Notes: generated by a model not told the origin, from the letters alone. Counted from the stretch's first letter, positions 17,576 through 26,686 are shown. The stretch is 53,691 bases of DNA from Bacillus safensis FO-36b (GCF_000691165.1 NZ_ASJD01000013.1:1-53691), one strand, 5' to 3'. Numbers and translations are program-made.

Positions 17576-18553
17576 TTATTGATACGAAACATACACGTCG
17601 GTCAATAATTCGGTCTGATCTGGATATTCACTTTCTTCACTGAATGTAACGGCTTCATCTATCGCTTCTGCTACAGCCGCTTCAATCTTTGATAGCTCCC
17701 CATTCGTCAGCAGCTGCTGCTTGATTAATTCATTTTTAAAAAGAGCGATCGCATCTCTCTCTTCTTGGTGTTCTGTTTTTTCTTGATTGGTTTTGTAACG
17801 CTGGGCGTCTCCTTCGAAATGGCCATAATTCCGATATGTCATGCATTCAATCAATGTTGGACCTTCTCCATTTTTTGCTCGTTCAATTGCTTGTTCTGCG
17901 GCTTGATAAACGGCCATCACATCTTTTCCATCTACTTGAATCCCAGGAATGTCATAACCGGCCGCTCGATCCACGATTGATTTGCAGCTTGAAGCATAAG
18001 AAAATGGTGTCGCTTCCCCGTATCCATTGTTTTCTGCAATGAAAATGACGGGCAGTTTCCAGATGGCCGCGAGATTGATTCCTTCGTGGAAAGTCCCTTG
18101 ATTGTTTGCACCATCTCCAAAAAAGCAAACGCTTACATTTTCTGTCTTTTTATATTTGGCTGTGAGGGCTGCCCCGCACGCAAGAGGAAAGCCGCCTCCA
18201 ACAATTCCGTTGGCACCGAGCATTCCTTTATCAAAATCTGCAATGTGCATGGATCCGCCTTTGCCTTTACAGAGACCTGTGGCTTTCCCATAGATTTCTG
18301 CCATCATTCCTTTTAGATCACAGCCTTTCGCTATACAGTGGCCGTGGCCCCGGTGTGTACTTGTAATACTGTCTTTTTCATTCAGATGAGCACAGACTCC
18401 TACGGCAACAGCTTCTTCGCCAGCATAAAGATGGACAAACCCCGGCAAAATTCCTTTTGTAAAAAGCGTGTGCACCCGGTCTTCAAATTGGCGGATTTCC
18501 TGCATCTTTTGATACATCCATACGGCTTTTTCTTTACTCAATGCCATTTCCAT
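17576..18553 (-). CDS. acoA: Acetoin dehydrogenase E1 alpha subunit AcoA
   Basis: 325-aa TPP-binding subunit, first gene of acoA-acoB-acoC-acoL. The TPP/Mg motif is GDGANNQGTFHE to ENNGYG (about residues 146-178), and the E1-alpha fingerprint HRGHGHCIAKG is near 85. AGGAGGT lies 8 nt before the ATG. Transcription should depend on sigma-54 through the -24/-12 element at 18596-18611. The alternative, a pyruvate dehydrogenase E1 alpha, is unlikely beside AcoR. Confidence 0.93.
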   Translation of the reverse strand: MEMALSKEKAVWMYQKMQEIRQFEDRVHTLFTKGILPGFVHLYAGEEAVAVGVCAHLNEKDSITSTHRGHGHCIAKGCDLKGMMAEIYGKATGLCKGKGGSMHIADFDKGMLGANGIVGGGFPLACGAALTAKYKKTENVSVCFFGDGANNQGTFHEGINLAAIWKLPVIFIAENNGYGEATPFSYASSCKSIVDRAAGYDIPGIQVDGKDVMAVYQAAEQAIERAKNGEGPTLIECMTYRNYGHFEGDAQRYKTNQEKTEHQEERDAIALFKNELIKQQLLTNGELSKIEAAVAEAIDEAVTFSEESEYPDQTELLTDVYVSYQ

Positions 18554-18595
18554 TTAGTAAAACCTCCTATCCTTTTTTGCTTGCACTTCTATACA

Positions 18596-18611
18596 AGCAA
18601 AAATCGTGCCA
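18596..18611 (-). promoter_or_regulatory. Sigma-54 (SigL) -24/-12 promoter of the aco operon
   Basis: On the minus strand TGGCAC, 5 nt, TTGCT, matching the consensus TGGCAC-N5-TTGCA/T in all the key GG and GC positions. It lies about 45 nt before acoA. With an AAA+ GAFTGA activator encoded in the same locus, the call is solid. Confidence 0.9.
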
Positions 18612-18664
18612 ACATGAAGACACATGAACACTTAGGTTTTGACCGAATCACACTGATGAAAAAA

Positions 18665-18698
18665 GAGACAAAATGAGACATGCGTCTCTTTTTGTCTC
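18665..18698. promoter_or_regulatory. Probable AcoR upstream activating site
   Basis: A 15-bp inverted repeat with one mismatch (GAGACAAAATGAGAC, 4-bp spacer, GTCTCTTTTTGTCTC) contains four GAGAC/GTCTC half-sites. It ends about 55 bp upstream of the -24 box, a normal place for an enhancer of a sigma-54 activator. It has no T tract, so it is not a terminator. AcoR binding is inference. Confidence 0.65.
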
Positions 18699-18723
18699 AA
18701 TATGTCCACACATCAATTGGAAC

Positions 18724-18753
18724 AAAAAAAAGCATCCCCGTAGAGGAATGCTT
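18724..18753 (-). terminator. Terminator of ydcK
   Basis: Minus strand AAGCATTCCTC pairs with GGGGATGCTT around a short loop, followed by seven T. Confidence 0.85.
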
Positions 18754-18754
18754 A

Positions 18755-19228
18755 TCACAATGAATCGATTGTGCGCAGCCACTTTAATTTTCCTTTGCAG
18801 ACGCCGCATACATAACGAGAGGTATCAAACCGTCTTTTCCTTATAAAAGACCGGCCGCATCCTGTGCAAATATATTCATGGCGTTTCCCCGCACGGCGCT
18901 TATTTTGTACGGTCTTTAGCGGTGTACAAAAACGCGGGGCTCCTACTTGCTTTAATAACGCTTTAAAATCACGGTCGCGATGCTGATAGCCCTTTCCTTC
19001 AAGATGCAGATGATAATGACACAGCTCATGCTTGATGATCCCGATTAGTTCTTCTCGTCCATGCTCCTCTAGATACCGACGGTTCAGTTCAATATTGTGA
19101 GTACCAAGTAAATATCGCCCGCCTGTCGTTTTTAACCGGTCATTAAAAACAGCCTGATGGCGGAATGTCTTGCCAAAGAACTGCTGGGAAATGTGCTCTG
19201 TTAACTGCTGTAATTCTCTCTCGTTCAA
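18755..19228 (-). CDS. ydcK: SprT-like zinc protein YdcK
   Basis: 157-aa SprT/Spartan-type metalloprotease-like protein. The zinc motif [11 protein letters not shown] lies at about residues 65-75. The C-terminal half has a zinc ribbon with CTGCGR near 120 and CGVCKG near 140. The function in Bacillus is unknown; related eukaryotic Spartan cleaves DNA-protein crosslinks. SD AAGGAACGATC precedes the ATG. It is in the same direction as tex and sigB and has its own terminator. Confidence 0.88.
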   Translation of the reverse strand: MNERELQQLTEHISQQFFGKTFRHQAVFNDRLKTTGGRYLLGTHNIELNRRYLEEHGREELIGIIKHELCHYHLHLEGKGYQHRDRDFKALLKQVGAPRFCTPLKTVQNKRRAGKRHEYICTGCGRSFIRKRRFDTSRYVCGVCKGKLKWLRTIDSL

Positions 19229-19279
19229 TCAAGATCGTTCCTTTCTATAAAAACCTCGAACGGGACAATTTCCCCTAAG

Positions 19280-19287
19280 CATACATT
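19280..19287 (+). promoter_or_regulatory. Candidate sigma-E -10 element for cmpA
   Basis: CATACATT fits the sigma-E -10 consensus CATACANT and lies 41 nt before the cmpA start. No good -35 is visible at 13-15 bp, so this is weak. It is offered because B. subtilis cmpA belongs to the mother-cell regulon. Confidence 0.35.
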
Positions 19288-19327
19288 GAAGGTACATCCA
19301 CTGTTTCGATCAAAGGAGGAATGGGCG

Positions 19328-19462
19328 ATGCCCAACTGGCTGAAAAATCAGATGCAGAAGGCATTTTATGAGAAAAATCATTATCAAATCAAATTGCTGA
19401 ATCAATGCTGGTACTTCTATAGAAAAAAACATTCAGTCACATCAAGGCACACCCCATCCTAA
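19328..19462 (+). CDS. cmpA: Cortex morphogenetic protein CmpA (small)
   Basis: 44 codons beginning MPNWLKNQMQKAF and containing KLLNQCWYFYRKKHS, nearly the same as the 37-aa B. subtilis CmpA, a small sporulation protein that together with ClpXP controls degradation of the coat protein SpoIVA. SD AAGGAGG lies 8 nt before the ATG. It is encoded opposite to its neighbours between ydcK and tex, as in B. subtilis. The last nine residues (after KKH) have no counterpart I recall, and their codons run into the terminator stem. Confidence 0.88.
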   Translation: MPNWLKNQMQKAFYEKNHYQIKLLNQCWYFYRKKHSVTSRHTPS

Positions 19463-19480
19463 GGTGCGCCTCGTTTTTTT
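19445..19480 (+). terminator. Terminator of cmpA
   Basis: AGGCACACC pairs with GGTGCGCCT (one mismatch) around 9 nt, then seven T. The cmpA stop codon lies in the loop. Confidence 0.85.
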
Positions 19481-19482
19481 GT

Positions 19483-21642
19483 TTACTCTGGTTTCAGCAT
19501 GGTGAGGGCAACGCGGCCTTTTGCCTGGTCAACGGAGTCCACCCATACGGTCACAATGTCACCAACTGATACAACATCAAGCGGATGCTTCACAAAACGG
19601 TTGCTTAGCTTGGAAATATGCACAAGCCCATCCTGCTTTACGCCAATATCAACGAATGCACCGAAGTCTACAACGTTTCTCACCGTTCCTTGCAGCTCCA
19701 TTCCTTGCTTCAAGTCTTCCAATTTCAACACATCTGTTTTGAGCAGCGGTTTTGGCACTTCATCCCGCGGATCACGCTCAGGTCTAGTCAGCTGATCAAT
19801 GATATCTCGAAGTGTAATGGTCCCAATGTCAAGCTGCTGGGCTGCTTCGTCCAGTTTAACTTCAGCAATCTTCTCTTTTAACTGCTCTGTGCCAAGATCG
19901 TCTGGCGTCATGTTGATCATGCGTAAAAACTGTTTTGTTTCTTTATAGCTCTCAGGGTGAATACCTGTACGATCAAGCGGGTCTTGTCCATCTGTAATGC
20001 GAAGGAAACCGATACACTGCTCATATGTCTTAGCACCGAGCCTTGGAATATCCTTCAATTCTTTTCTGCTTGTGAATCTCCCAATCTCTTCGCGACGCTT
20101 GATGATATTCCCTGCAACGGCTTTTGAAAGGCCTGATACGTATTGCAGCAGCGCCTGTGAGGCTGTATTGACGTTCACACCGACTTGGTTGACGACTGTC
20201 TCAACAACGAAGGTTAACGAGCTGTTTAATTGCTTTTGACTCACGTCATGCTGGTATTGGCCCACACCGACAGACTTCGGATCAATTTTCACGAGCTCTG
20301 CTAAAGGATCTTGTAATCTTCTAGCGATTGAGATGGCGCTTCGTTCTTCGACTTGCAGATCTGGAAACTCTTCTCGTGCCAGCGCTGATGCGGAGTAAAC
20401 ACTTGCTCCTGCTTCATTCACGATCAAATAGGACACCGGCTGATCCAGCTCTTGAATCAAGTCTGCAATGAATTGTTCTGTCTCTCTTGAAGCTGTTCCG
20501 TTTCCAATCGCAATGACTTCGATGTTTGATGATTGAATGATCTCTTTCACTTTTTGTTTCGCTTCCGCTTTTTTCTGCACGGGCGGATGCGGATAAATGA
20601 CGCCAATATGGTGGACTTTGCCTGTATCATCCACGACAGCTAATTTACAGCCTGTCCGAAATGCAGGGTCGACTCCAAGTACACGTTTCCCTTTCATCGG
20701 CGGCTGCAGCAGCAGTTTTCTTAAGTTTTCAGCAAAAATATGAATCGCTTGTTCCTCTGCTTTTTCTGTCAGCTCTTTTCGTATTTCTCGTTCGATGGAA
20801 GGCTGAATGAGGCGTTTATACGCATCATCGATTGCCGCTTCAATAAACGGTCTCGCAGTTGTCTGTTTGCCTTTTAGAACTTGTTTGTCGAGATAGAAGC
20901 GAATATTTTCAGCAGGTGGTTCGATGGCTGCCTTTAAAATGCCCTCTTTCTCCCCGCGGTTGACTGCTAGTACACGGTGAGGGACAATCTTTTTGATTGG
21001 CTCTTGATAATCGTAATACATTTCATAGACGTTTTTCTCATCGCTTTCGACGTCTTTTCCTGATGTGACCAGACTGCCCTTTTGGTACGTTTCACTGCGA
21101 ATCCATTTTCTCATATCGGGATCATCTGCGAGCTGTTCAGCAATGATGTGCTGCGCACCCTCAAGTGCCTCTTCTACATTTGTTACTTCTTTTTCTTCGT
21201 TAATAAAAGCAGCTGCCTTCTTCTCGACCTGATCGCTTGGCAGCGTGAGTAAATATTCCGCCAGCGGCTCCAGCCCTTTTGCTTTGGCTACATTCGCCTT
21301 TGTTTTGCGCTTTTGTTTGAATGGCCTGTATAAATCTTCGACCTCTTGCAGTTTATGAGCCTGCTCAATTTTCTGTTTTAATTCATCGGTTAGTTTGTCT
21401 TGTTCAGCAATTAAGCGAATGACTTCTTCTTTTCGGTTCGTGACATTTTGGATATATGTATAGCGCTCTGAAATGGTTTGAATTTGCACCTCATCCAGTG
21501 AGCCTGTCTGCTCTTTCCGATAACGGGCAATAAACGGGACGGTGTTGCCATCCTCTAAGAGCTTGATCACACTTTCAATTTGTTTTGTTGAAAGCTTTAA
21601 TTCTGTCGCAATTTGTTTCAATAAAAAGTCAGATGTCTTCAT
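19483..21642 (-). CDS. tex: Tex-family RNA-binding protein (S1 domain)
   Basis: About 719-aa transcription accessory protein. The order is an N-terminal helical domain with VPFIARYRKEQTG near 40, a YqgF RNase H-like domain (GVDPAFRTGCKLAV, near 325), helix-hairpin-helix repeats (near 500-560), and a C-terminal S1 domain (GTVRNVVDFGAFVDIGVKQD, near 650). Known Tex proteins bind nucleic acid and affect transcription. An ATG three codons upstream (21651) sits directly against AGAGG; the ATG at 21642 has 9-nt spacing and is preferred. Corresponds to ydcI. Confidence 0.92.
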   Translation of the reverse strand: MKTSDFLLKQIATELKLSTKQIESVIKLLEDGNTVPFIARYRKEQTGSLDEVQIQTISERYTYIQNVTNRKEEVIRLIAEQDKLTDELKQKIEQAHKLQEVEDLYRPFKQKRKTKANVAKAKGLEPLAEYLLTLPSDQVEKKAAAFINEEKEVTNVEEALEGAQHIIAEQLADDPDMRKWIRSETYQKGSLVTSGKDVESDEKNVYEMYYDYQEPIKKIVPHRVLAVNRGEKEGILKAAIEPPAENIRFYLDKQVLKGKQTTARPFIEAAIDDAYKRLIQPSIEREIRKELTEKAEEQAIHIFAENLRKLLLQPPMKGKRVLGVDPAFRTGCKLAVVDDTGKVHHIGVIYPHPPVQKKAEAKQKVKEIIQSSNIEVIAIGNGTASRETEQFIADLIQELDQPVSYLIVNEAGASVYSASALAREEFPDLQVEERSAISIARRLQDPLAELVKIDPKSVGVGQYQHDVSQKQLNSSLTFVVETVVNQVGVNVNTASQALLQYVSGLSKAVAGNIIKRREEIGRFTSRKELKDIPRLGAKTYEQCIGFLRITDGQDPLDRTGIHPESYKETKQFLRMINMTPDDLGTEQLKEKIAEVKLDEAAQQLDIGTITLRDIIDQLTRPERDPRDEVPKPLLKTDVLKLEDLKQGMELQGTVRNVVDFGAFVDIGVKQDGLVHISKLSNRFVKHPLDVVSVGDIVTVWVDSVDQAKGRVALTMLKPE

Positions 21643-21699
21643 ACTTTGCATCCTCTCACTGTGTCTTCTCTTTTAGTGTATCAAAAAAACCGGCAAAAC

Positions 21700-21733
21700 A
21701 GAAAAAAGGTCAGCTATTTTACGTGAGCTGACC
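21700..21733 (-). terminator. Terminator of the rsb-sigB operon
   Basis: GGTCAGCT pairs with AGCTGACC, followed on the minus strand by six T. The rsbX stop codon lies inside the stem. Confidence 0.88.
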
Positions 21734-22318
21734 AAGTACATAGGTGAGATCGTCCTTTTTGTCTTGTGTGTATGTTTCAAGCTGTTTGGCGATGTCTTCA
21801 ACTGAATGTCCATGCTTTAAACACATGCGCATGTTTGGCACATTCAGTCCGTCTGAATACATAATGAATATCGATCCTTTTTCGTAGGAATAGGTGTATG
21901 TTTTATATTTTCTAGGTTTCCCTGATAAGTATCCTGATGTCGGAAGTGGATAAATATAGTCGCCAGAAGGTGCATTCAAGATAAACCGAATATTGCCAAC
22001 CGAACAATAGGTAAATTGCTGCTGGGAAAAATTCACCTTTAATATGGCCACAGTGGCCCCGCGTTTATTTTTCATAGCCTGATTGCATCTGTCGATGAGG
22101 GCCGCCACATCCTCATGTCCATATTCTTCGACAATTTCGCTGACTAAAGAAGATGATTCATTGGCGTACTGGCCGCTGCCTAATCCGTCTGCTACAGCAC
22201 AAATTAGTTCTTCATCATCTGCTTTAATAAAAAAACTGTCCCCGCAGCATGGTTTTCCTTCTTTATTCGATTGATAGATAATGGCGTTTACATGCTCATG
22301 CTGTTCAATCTGTTTCAT
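21719..22318 (-). CDS. rsbX: Phosphoserine phosphatase RsbX (stress feedback)
   Basis: 199-aa PP2C/SpoIIE-type phosphatase that dephosphorylates RsbS and RsbR, resetting the stressosome. It has GDSFFIKADDEELICAVADGLGSG near residues 22-45 with the metal-binding Asp residues, and a late YSDGLN. Its ATG overlaps the sigB TAA by one base. It is the last gene of the eight-gene operon, so it is made from both the sigma-A and the internal sigma-B transcript. Confidence 0.94.
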   Translation of the reverse strand: MKQIEQHEHVNAIIYQSNKEGKPCCGDSFFIKADDEELICAVADGLGSGQYANESSSLVSEIVEEYGHEDVAALIDRCNQAMKNKRGATVAILKVNFSQQQFTYCSVGNIRFILNAPSGDYIYPLPTSGYLSGKPRKYKTYTYSYEKGSIFIMYSDGLNVPNMRMCLKHGHSVEDIAKQLETYTQDKKDDLTYVLGQLT

Positions 22319-23106
22319 TACCCTAGCTCCATAGACGCATCTTCTGATAATGCATCTCGCAGTTTTTTCACTGCCTTCCGCTGAAGTCTCGATACATGCA
22401 TTTGAGATATGCCAAGTAAATCGCCTGTCTCTTTCTGACTCTTATTTTGCAAGTAAGTCAGATTGATAATCTCTTTTTCTCTATCCGACAGCACATGAAG
22501 CACACTCTCAAGCATCATTTTTTGATTCACACGTTCGTAGCCCTCTTCCTGTGAGCCGACAACGTCTAAAATCGTCACAGTACTTCCTTCAGAATCAGCC
22601 TCTACGCCTTGGTCAACAGACAGCGCTTGATAGCTTTTGCCCATCTCCATGGTTTCAAGTACTTCTTCTTCTGTTACATCTAAGTATTCTGCAATTTCTT
22701 GGACTTTAGGTGATTTCTGTGTCTCTGTTGTCAAATGATCAACTGCCATTTTGATTCTTGGTCCAAGCTCTTTAATCCGCCTTGGTACATGGACACTCCA
22801 TGTCTTATCTCGTAAAAAGCGTTTGATTTCCCCGATGATGGTTGGAATGGCAAAGGCTTCAAATGATTTACCGACGAGCGGGTCGTATCGTTTAATGGCG
22901 CCAAGTAAACCTATCATTCCAACTTGTCTAAGGTCCTCATGAAAGCTTTTTCCTTTAGAATATTTTTTCGCCAGCATATCAACCAAGTTTGTATAGCATT
23001 CGACCAGCGTGAGCTGCGCCTGCTCGTCTTGATTGGTTTGATAACTTTGGATGAGGCGGTCTACTTCATCTTTAGTTAGTTTCATAGTTTTGGATGGTTG
23101 TGTCAT
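22318..23106 (-). CDS. sigB: General stress sigma factor SigB
   Basis: 262-aa RNA polymerase sigma factor. Region 2 contains MLAKKYSKGKSFHEDLRQVG and GLLGAIKRYDP; region 3 contains VHVPRRIKELGP; region 4 ends with SQKETGDLLGISQMHVSRLQ. The start MTQPSK matches B. subtilis SigB; a TTG two codons upstream is possible but less likely. It overlaps the end of rsbW. Activity is controlled by anti-sigma RsbW encoded next door. Confidence 0.97.
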   Translation of the reverse strand: MTQPSKTMKLTKDEVDRLIQSYQTNQDEQAQLTLVECYTNLVDMLAKKYSKGKSFHEDLRQVGMIGLLGAIKRYDPLVGKSFEAFAIPTIIGEIKRFLRDKTWSVHVPRRIKELGPRIKMAVDHLTTETQKSPKVQEIAEYLDVTEEEVLETMEMGKSYQALSVDQGVEADSEGSTVTILDVVGSQEEGYERVNQKMMLESVLHVLSDREKEIINLTYLQNKSQKETGDLLGISQMHVSRLQRKAVKKLRDALSEDASMELG

Positions 23107-23560
23107 GGTCAACTCGCTCCCTGTTTAAAAACTTTGTCATCGCCACGGTAACTCCGGAGTTTGCTTGCACCTCGACTTCATCCATCAATGTTTGCATTAA
23201 GTATAAACCAAGACCTCCTTCTGCCAATTGATCCACCGTATGAGCAGATGTGTACGGTCCCAGGTCTTCCTGTTTTTGCTTAAAGTCAAAGCTACCGCCT
23301 TTGTCAGCGACAATGATTTCTAGACGATCCTCGTAGACAAGAAAGCGAACAGCCACCTCTCCATCTTCGCCGTCTTCACCTTTGTAGGCATGCTGAACTG
23401 CATTTGTACAGGCTTCACTGACGGCTATTTTTAAGTCTTCAATTTCTTCATAGACATATCCCATCCGGCTCGCTACGCCTGACAGAGTCAAACGAATGAT
23501 GCCTACATATTCTGGTTTTGCCGGTATTTTCATCTCGATTCGATCTACTGATTCGTTCAT
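23072..23560 (-). CDS. rsbW: Anti-sigma-B factor and kinase RsbW
   Basis: 162-aa GHKL-type serine kinase. It binds SigB and phosphorylates RsbV. ATP-lid motifs are [13 protein letters not shown] near 49, ADKGGSFD near 91 and GGLGLYLM near 121. It overlaps rsbV by 4 bp and sigB by 35 bp, which helps keep partners in fixed ratio. Confidence 0.97.
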   Translation of the reverse strand: MNESVDRIEMKIPAKPEYVGIIRLTLSGVASRMGYVYEEIEDLKIAVSEACTNAVQHAYKGEDGEDGEVAVRFLVYEDRLEIIVADKGGSFDFKQKQEDLGPYTSAHTVDQLAEGGLGLYLMQTLMDEVEVQANSGVTVAMTKFLNRERVDHDTTIQNYETN

Positions 23561-23886
23561 TGTACCCCACCCTCTGACTTTGCAGAAATGTCAATGATGT
23601 CCTTTAATCCAGTGATTTCAAACAACCTTACAAGCCGTTCTGACAAGTTCTCAAGCTTTAATGTGCCACCTGCTTTTTGAGCCGCTTTAAACAGCCCAAC
23701 GAATACACCTAAACCTGTACTATCCATATACGTAACATCCTTTAGACAGATTTCAAGATGCTCTCCCGCCTCAGCTTTAGGCATGAGCGTTTCTCTTAGC
23801 TCAGGAGCGGAGTACACATCAATTTCACCGCTGACACTGATTTTCGTTTTTTGATCTATTTGATGCTCTTTTACAGACATATTCAT
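23557..23886 (-). CDS. rsbV: Anti-anti-sigma factor RsbV
   Basis: 109-aa STAS protein that frees SigB by binding RsbW when unphosphorylated. The phosphorylated Ser is in [12 protein letters not shown] (near residue 56). The start MNMSV has GAGGTG 8 nt upstream. It is the first gene after the internal sigma-B promoter at 23927-23951. Confidence 0.97.
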   Translation of the reverse strand: MNMSVKEHQIDQKTKISVSGEIDVYSAPELRETLMPKAEAGEHLEICLKDVTYMDSTGLGVFVGLFKAAQKAGGTLKLENLSERLVRLFEITGLKDIIDISAKSEGGVQ

Positions 23887-23926
23887 TATGCATTCACCTC
23901 GAAATTCTTGTTTCCTAAAGTTTTAT

Positions 23927-23951
23927 ATACCCGCATGTTCACTTTCTAAAC
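23927..23951 (-). promoter_or_regulatory. Internal sigma-B promoter of rsbV-rsbW-sigB-rsbX
   Basis: GTTTAG (23946-23951), 13 bp, GGGTAT (23927-23932) on the minus strand fit the sigma-B consensus. The -35 contains the rsbU stop codon. This gives the known positive autoregulation of sigB. Confidence 0.88.
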
Positions 23952-24953
23952 CTTTCTTTTGAGAACAAGTAAAGTAAAGTCATCGTGCAACTGAAAATCC
24001 TGCAGTTTGAGTAAGCTGGCGTAGATGGCATCCACCATTTCTTGAGCTGAGTAGGATAGGTGCTCTGATATGAGTGTTTTGATGTCCTCCCTCTCTAAGA
24101 AACCATCCTCTGACTTGGATTCTGTGACCCCATCAGAGAATAAGATCACCATGTCTCCTGCATCCAAATGCTTCTCGTACTGTCTGTAGTCAAATTCTGG
24201 TGCGATCCCAAGGACAAGCCCTTTTGCGTCTAAATCGTAAAATGTGTTCTCTTTTTTGCAATAGAAAAAGCCCGGCTCATGACCAGCCGATGCGTATTTA
24301 AACTCATGCGTTTCTTTATTATAGCTGCCATAGAACATCGTGACAAACATACTTGGGTCTACGTTTTGCTCGACTACACGATTCAGGGTTTTCAGCACCT
24401 TTGTTGGGCCGCTCCCTGACTCTGGCAAGGAATCCATCGCATATTTAATCATCGACATACAGAGCGCAGCCGGGATTCCCTTTCCAATGACATCTGCGAT
24501 CGCGATATTGATTGTATCGTGATCCGTTACAAAGTGGTAATAATCTCCACTCATCTGTTTTGCCGGTACACTAATTGCACCAATATCAAAGGTATCTCCT
24601 TCTGGAATTTTCGTTTCCAGAAGGGTTTGCTGAACATTTGCAGCAATTTCAATTTCAGATTTTATTTCTTGCTGGATGCCTCTGAGTGTTAAATGTTCTT
24701 GGTAGGCAAGTCCGTACCCAATCATGACTTCAATTAAGAAGTCTAGTGAATGAAAAACATCTTCCGGCAAATCAGGGTAAAGCTCCTGAATCACTTTTCG
24801 GTGAACACTCACTATTTCTTCAGGAGGTATTTGATGCTCAATGGTTTTACGGCTAAATTTTTGAGCTTGATAAAGCGATGTTTCAGTTAAATCACTGATA
24901 TAACGACTGAGCAGCTGATGGTACCGCTGCTCCATTACCTCCTTAAAATCCAT
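23946..24953 (-). CDS. rsbU: PP2C phosphatase RsbU (environmental stress branch)
   Basis: 335 aa. The N-terminal four-helix domain (1-85) binds RsbT. The C-terminal PP2C/SpoIIE domain (about 120-335) has GDYYHFVTDHDTINIAIADVIGKG with metal-binding Asp residues and FSDGVTE. It dephosphorylates RsbV once RsbT activates it. Gap to rsbT is 10 bp. Confidence 0.96.
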   Translation of the reverse strand: MDFKEVMEQRYHQLLSRYISDLTETSLYQAQKFSRKTIEHQIPPEEIVSVHRKVIQELYPDLPEDVFHSLDFLIEVMIGYGLAYQEHLTLRGIQQEIKSEIEIAANVQQTLLETKIPEGDTFDIGAISVPAKQMSGDYYHFVTDHDTINIAIADVIGKGIPAALCMSMIKYAMDSLPESGSGPTKVLKTLNRVVEQNVDPSMFVTMFYGSYNKETHEFKYASAGHEPGFFYCKKENTFYDLDAKGLVLGIAPEFDYRQYEKHLDAGDMVILFSDGVTESKSEDGFLEREDIKTLISEHLSYSAQEMVDAIYASLLKLQDFQLHDDFTLLVLKRKV

Positions 24954-24963
24954 GGTTTCCCTC

Positions 24964-25365
24964 CTAGCGAAGCCACTTAACAGCTTGTATCTCCGTTCCT
25001 TGTTCTGGTGCAGAATCTAATTTAAATTCATCCATCAGCCGTCTGACGCCCGGAAGACCTGCTCCGAGTCCGCCTGATGTTGAAAATCCGTCTTCCATTA
25101 CTTTACGTATATCCATGATACCCGGCCCCTCATCGGCTGCGATGACTTTGAGTCCACGCTTTCCGCGCTCCATCACTTCTTCTATACAAATCTGACCTTT
25201 ACCAGCGTATAAATAGATGTTTCGAGCTAATTCTGAAATGGCCGTCGTAATTCTTGCTTGGTCAACTGTTCCAAATCCAAGTTCTTTTGCAACATTGCGC
25301 CCCAATTGTCTTGCTGCGACTATGTCCCATTCCGTCAATATTCTTACACAGGATTGGTCTTTCAT
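24964..25365 (-). CDS. rsbT: Switch kinase RsbT
   Basis: 133-aa GHKL serine/threonine kinase. It phosphorylates RsbR and RsbS under stress, leaves the stressosome and activates RsbU. Motifs are SELARNIYLYAGKG near 46, ADEGPGI near 79 and GLGAGLPG near 96. Only 2 bp separate it from rsbS. Confidence 0.96.
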   Translation of the reverse strand: MKDQSCVRILTEWDIVAARQLGRNVAKELGFGTVDQARITTAISELARNIYLYAGKGQICIEEVMERGKRGLKVIAADEGPGIMDIRKVMEDGFSTSGGLGAGLPGVRRLMDEFKLDSAPEQGTEIQAVKWLR

Positions 25366-25367
25366 AT

Positions 25368-25736
25368 CTATTCCCCCAATTCCCGCTTCAGTGTCTCAAG
25401 CCCTTGTTCAAGATCTAGTGCTGTCTGAATTTCTTCAAGCGATATTCCAAGTTCAATCAGCGTCACAGCGACTGCCGGCTGTATTCCTGTTAATACAACT
25501 TTCGCCCCCATGAGCTTGGACATCGTGATCACATCACCTAATACCTTTGCAATAAAGGAATCAATCATGTCAACGGATGTGAGGTCAATGACAACACCGT
25601 TTGCTCCTGTTTCATGAATTTTATTCAGCAAGTCTTCTTGAAAGTGGAGAGCTGTTTGATCATCAAGCTCCCACTGTATCGAAATCAGAAGACAGTTATA
25701 TAGTTTTAAGATTGGAATCTTCGGGTGATTTCTCAC
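25368..25736 (-). CDS. rsbS: Stressosome scaffold RsbS
   Basis: 122-aa STAS protein that holds RsbT in the stressosome. The phospho-site is in the [14 protein letters not shown] segment near residue 60. The reading frame stays open to 25760, but the GTG at 25736 has GGAGGG 8 nt upstream and gives the N terminus [11 protein letters not shown] that matches B. subtilis RsbS. Four bp separate it from rsbR. Confidence 0.95.
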   Translation of the reverse strand: MRNHPKIPILKLYNCLLISIQWELDDQTALHFQEDLLNKIHETGANGVVIDLTSVDMIDSFIAKVLGDVITMSKLMGAKVVLTGIQPAVAVTLIELGISLEEIQTALDLEQGLETLKRELGE

Positions 25737-25740
25737 TGGG

Positions 25741-26571
25741 TTATCCCTCCAATGAAACAATTTTTCGATTTGTCATTTCCAAAGCAGTTTGAATTCCTTT
25801 TTGAAGGGTATTCTTTGTTGTAACTTGAGATAAATCAATTCCAAGGTTCACAATGGTTTGGGCTATTTCTGGACGAATACCGACAAGCAAGCACTTCGCA
25901 CCTACTAATCTCACAGCCTCTGATGCTTGAATGATATGATGCGCTACCATTGTGTCAACGACAGGTACACCCGTAATATCAATTAAGACGACTTGTGAGC
26001 GATGTTTGACGACACCGTTGAGCAGATTCTCCATAATTTTTTTAGCACGTTCTGTGTCAATTGTTCCAACAAGCGGCATGACGGTAATGTGCTCAAATAC
26101 TGGGATCAGCGGGGCAGAAAGTTCCTGCAGCGCGATTTTTTGAAGGTTGACTGTTTTCTCCCATGAGATGGAATACTGGTTTAAGATCTCGTTATGAATA
26201 GGTGTGATGAATCGATCAATTTGCCAGATGAGGTCATGACTTTCTTCTGTTGTATCTTTGTCATCGTTCATTTTGTGATATAAATGTGAACGGATTTCTG
26301 TTAGACCATTTGCCAGTAACTTAAGTGATATACCCATTTGAACAATTTTTAAAGCAAAAGTTTGCACTTTTTCTTCAAAATCTTCAGCATACCCTTCTGA
26401 AAGAGATGTAATGATTAATTGAACATATTCCGAACAGATGGTTTCATACATATTGTCGTTCAGCATCATGTCCGTTTCTTTTTCTCCGAGTCGTCTAAAA
26501 ATGTCCGTCCACTCTTTTTGTAATTCCTCTCGATGCTCTCTTGCAAAAGCTAACACGATATGATTCGACAT
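25741..26571 (-). CDS. rsbRA: Stressosome sensor RsbR (RsbRA)
   Basis: 276 aa. The N-terminal globin-like sensor domain (1-140) projects from the stressosome. The C-terminal STAS domain (about 155-270) carries two phosphorylated Thr equivalents in the [14 protein letters not shown] region (near 190-205). It is the first gene of the operon. The paralogues RsbRB-RD would be elsewhere. Confidence 0.95.
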   Translation of the reverse strand: MSNHIVLAFAREHREELQKEWTDIFRRLGEKETDMMLNDNMYETICSEYVQLIITSLSEGYAEDFEEKVQTFALKIVQMGISLKLLANGLTEIRSHLYHKMNDDKDTTEESHDLIWQIDRFITPIHNEILNQYSISWEKTVNLQKIALQELSAPLIPVFEHITVMPLVGTIDTERAKKIMENLLNGVVKHRSQVVLIDITGVPVVDTMVAHHIIQASEAVRLVGAKCLLVGIRPEIAQTIVNLGIDLSQVTTKNTLQKGIQTALEMTNRKIVSLEG

Positions 26572-26644
26572 GTTTTACCCCCTACGTACATAAACAGCAC
26601 TTCTTTTAGTCTTTCTTCATTATAACGTTAATAAAAATTGAACA

Positions 26645-26672
26645 CAAAAAAAGTTGCTCCCAAGAGAGCAAC
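26645..26672 (-). terminator. Terminator of the ndoAI-ndoA operon
   Basis: Minus strand GTTGCTCTC pairs with GGGAGCAAC (one G-U) around a 2-nt core, then eight T. The rsb promoter lies just downstream. Confidence 0.8.
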
Positions 26673-26686
26673 CAAGTATCACCATA

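Noticed and set aside
12024..18611. Aco block considered as a recent mobile island
   Set aside because: No integrase, insertion-sequence ends or target duplications are visible, and base and codon usage look like the neighbours by eye.
18665..18698. Palindrome before acoA considered as a terminator
   Set aside because: No T tract follows on either strand, and ydcK already has a good terminator at 18724-18753.
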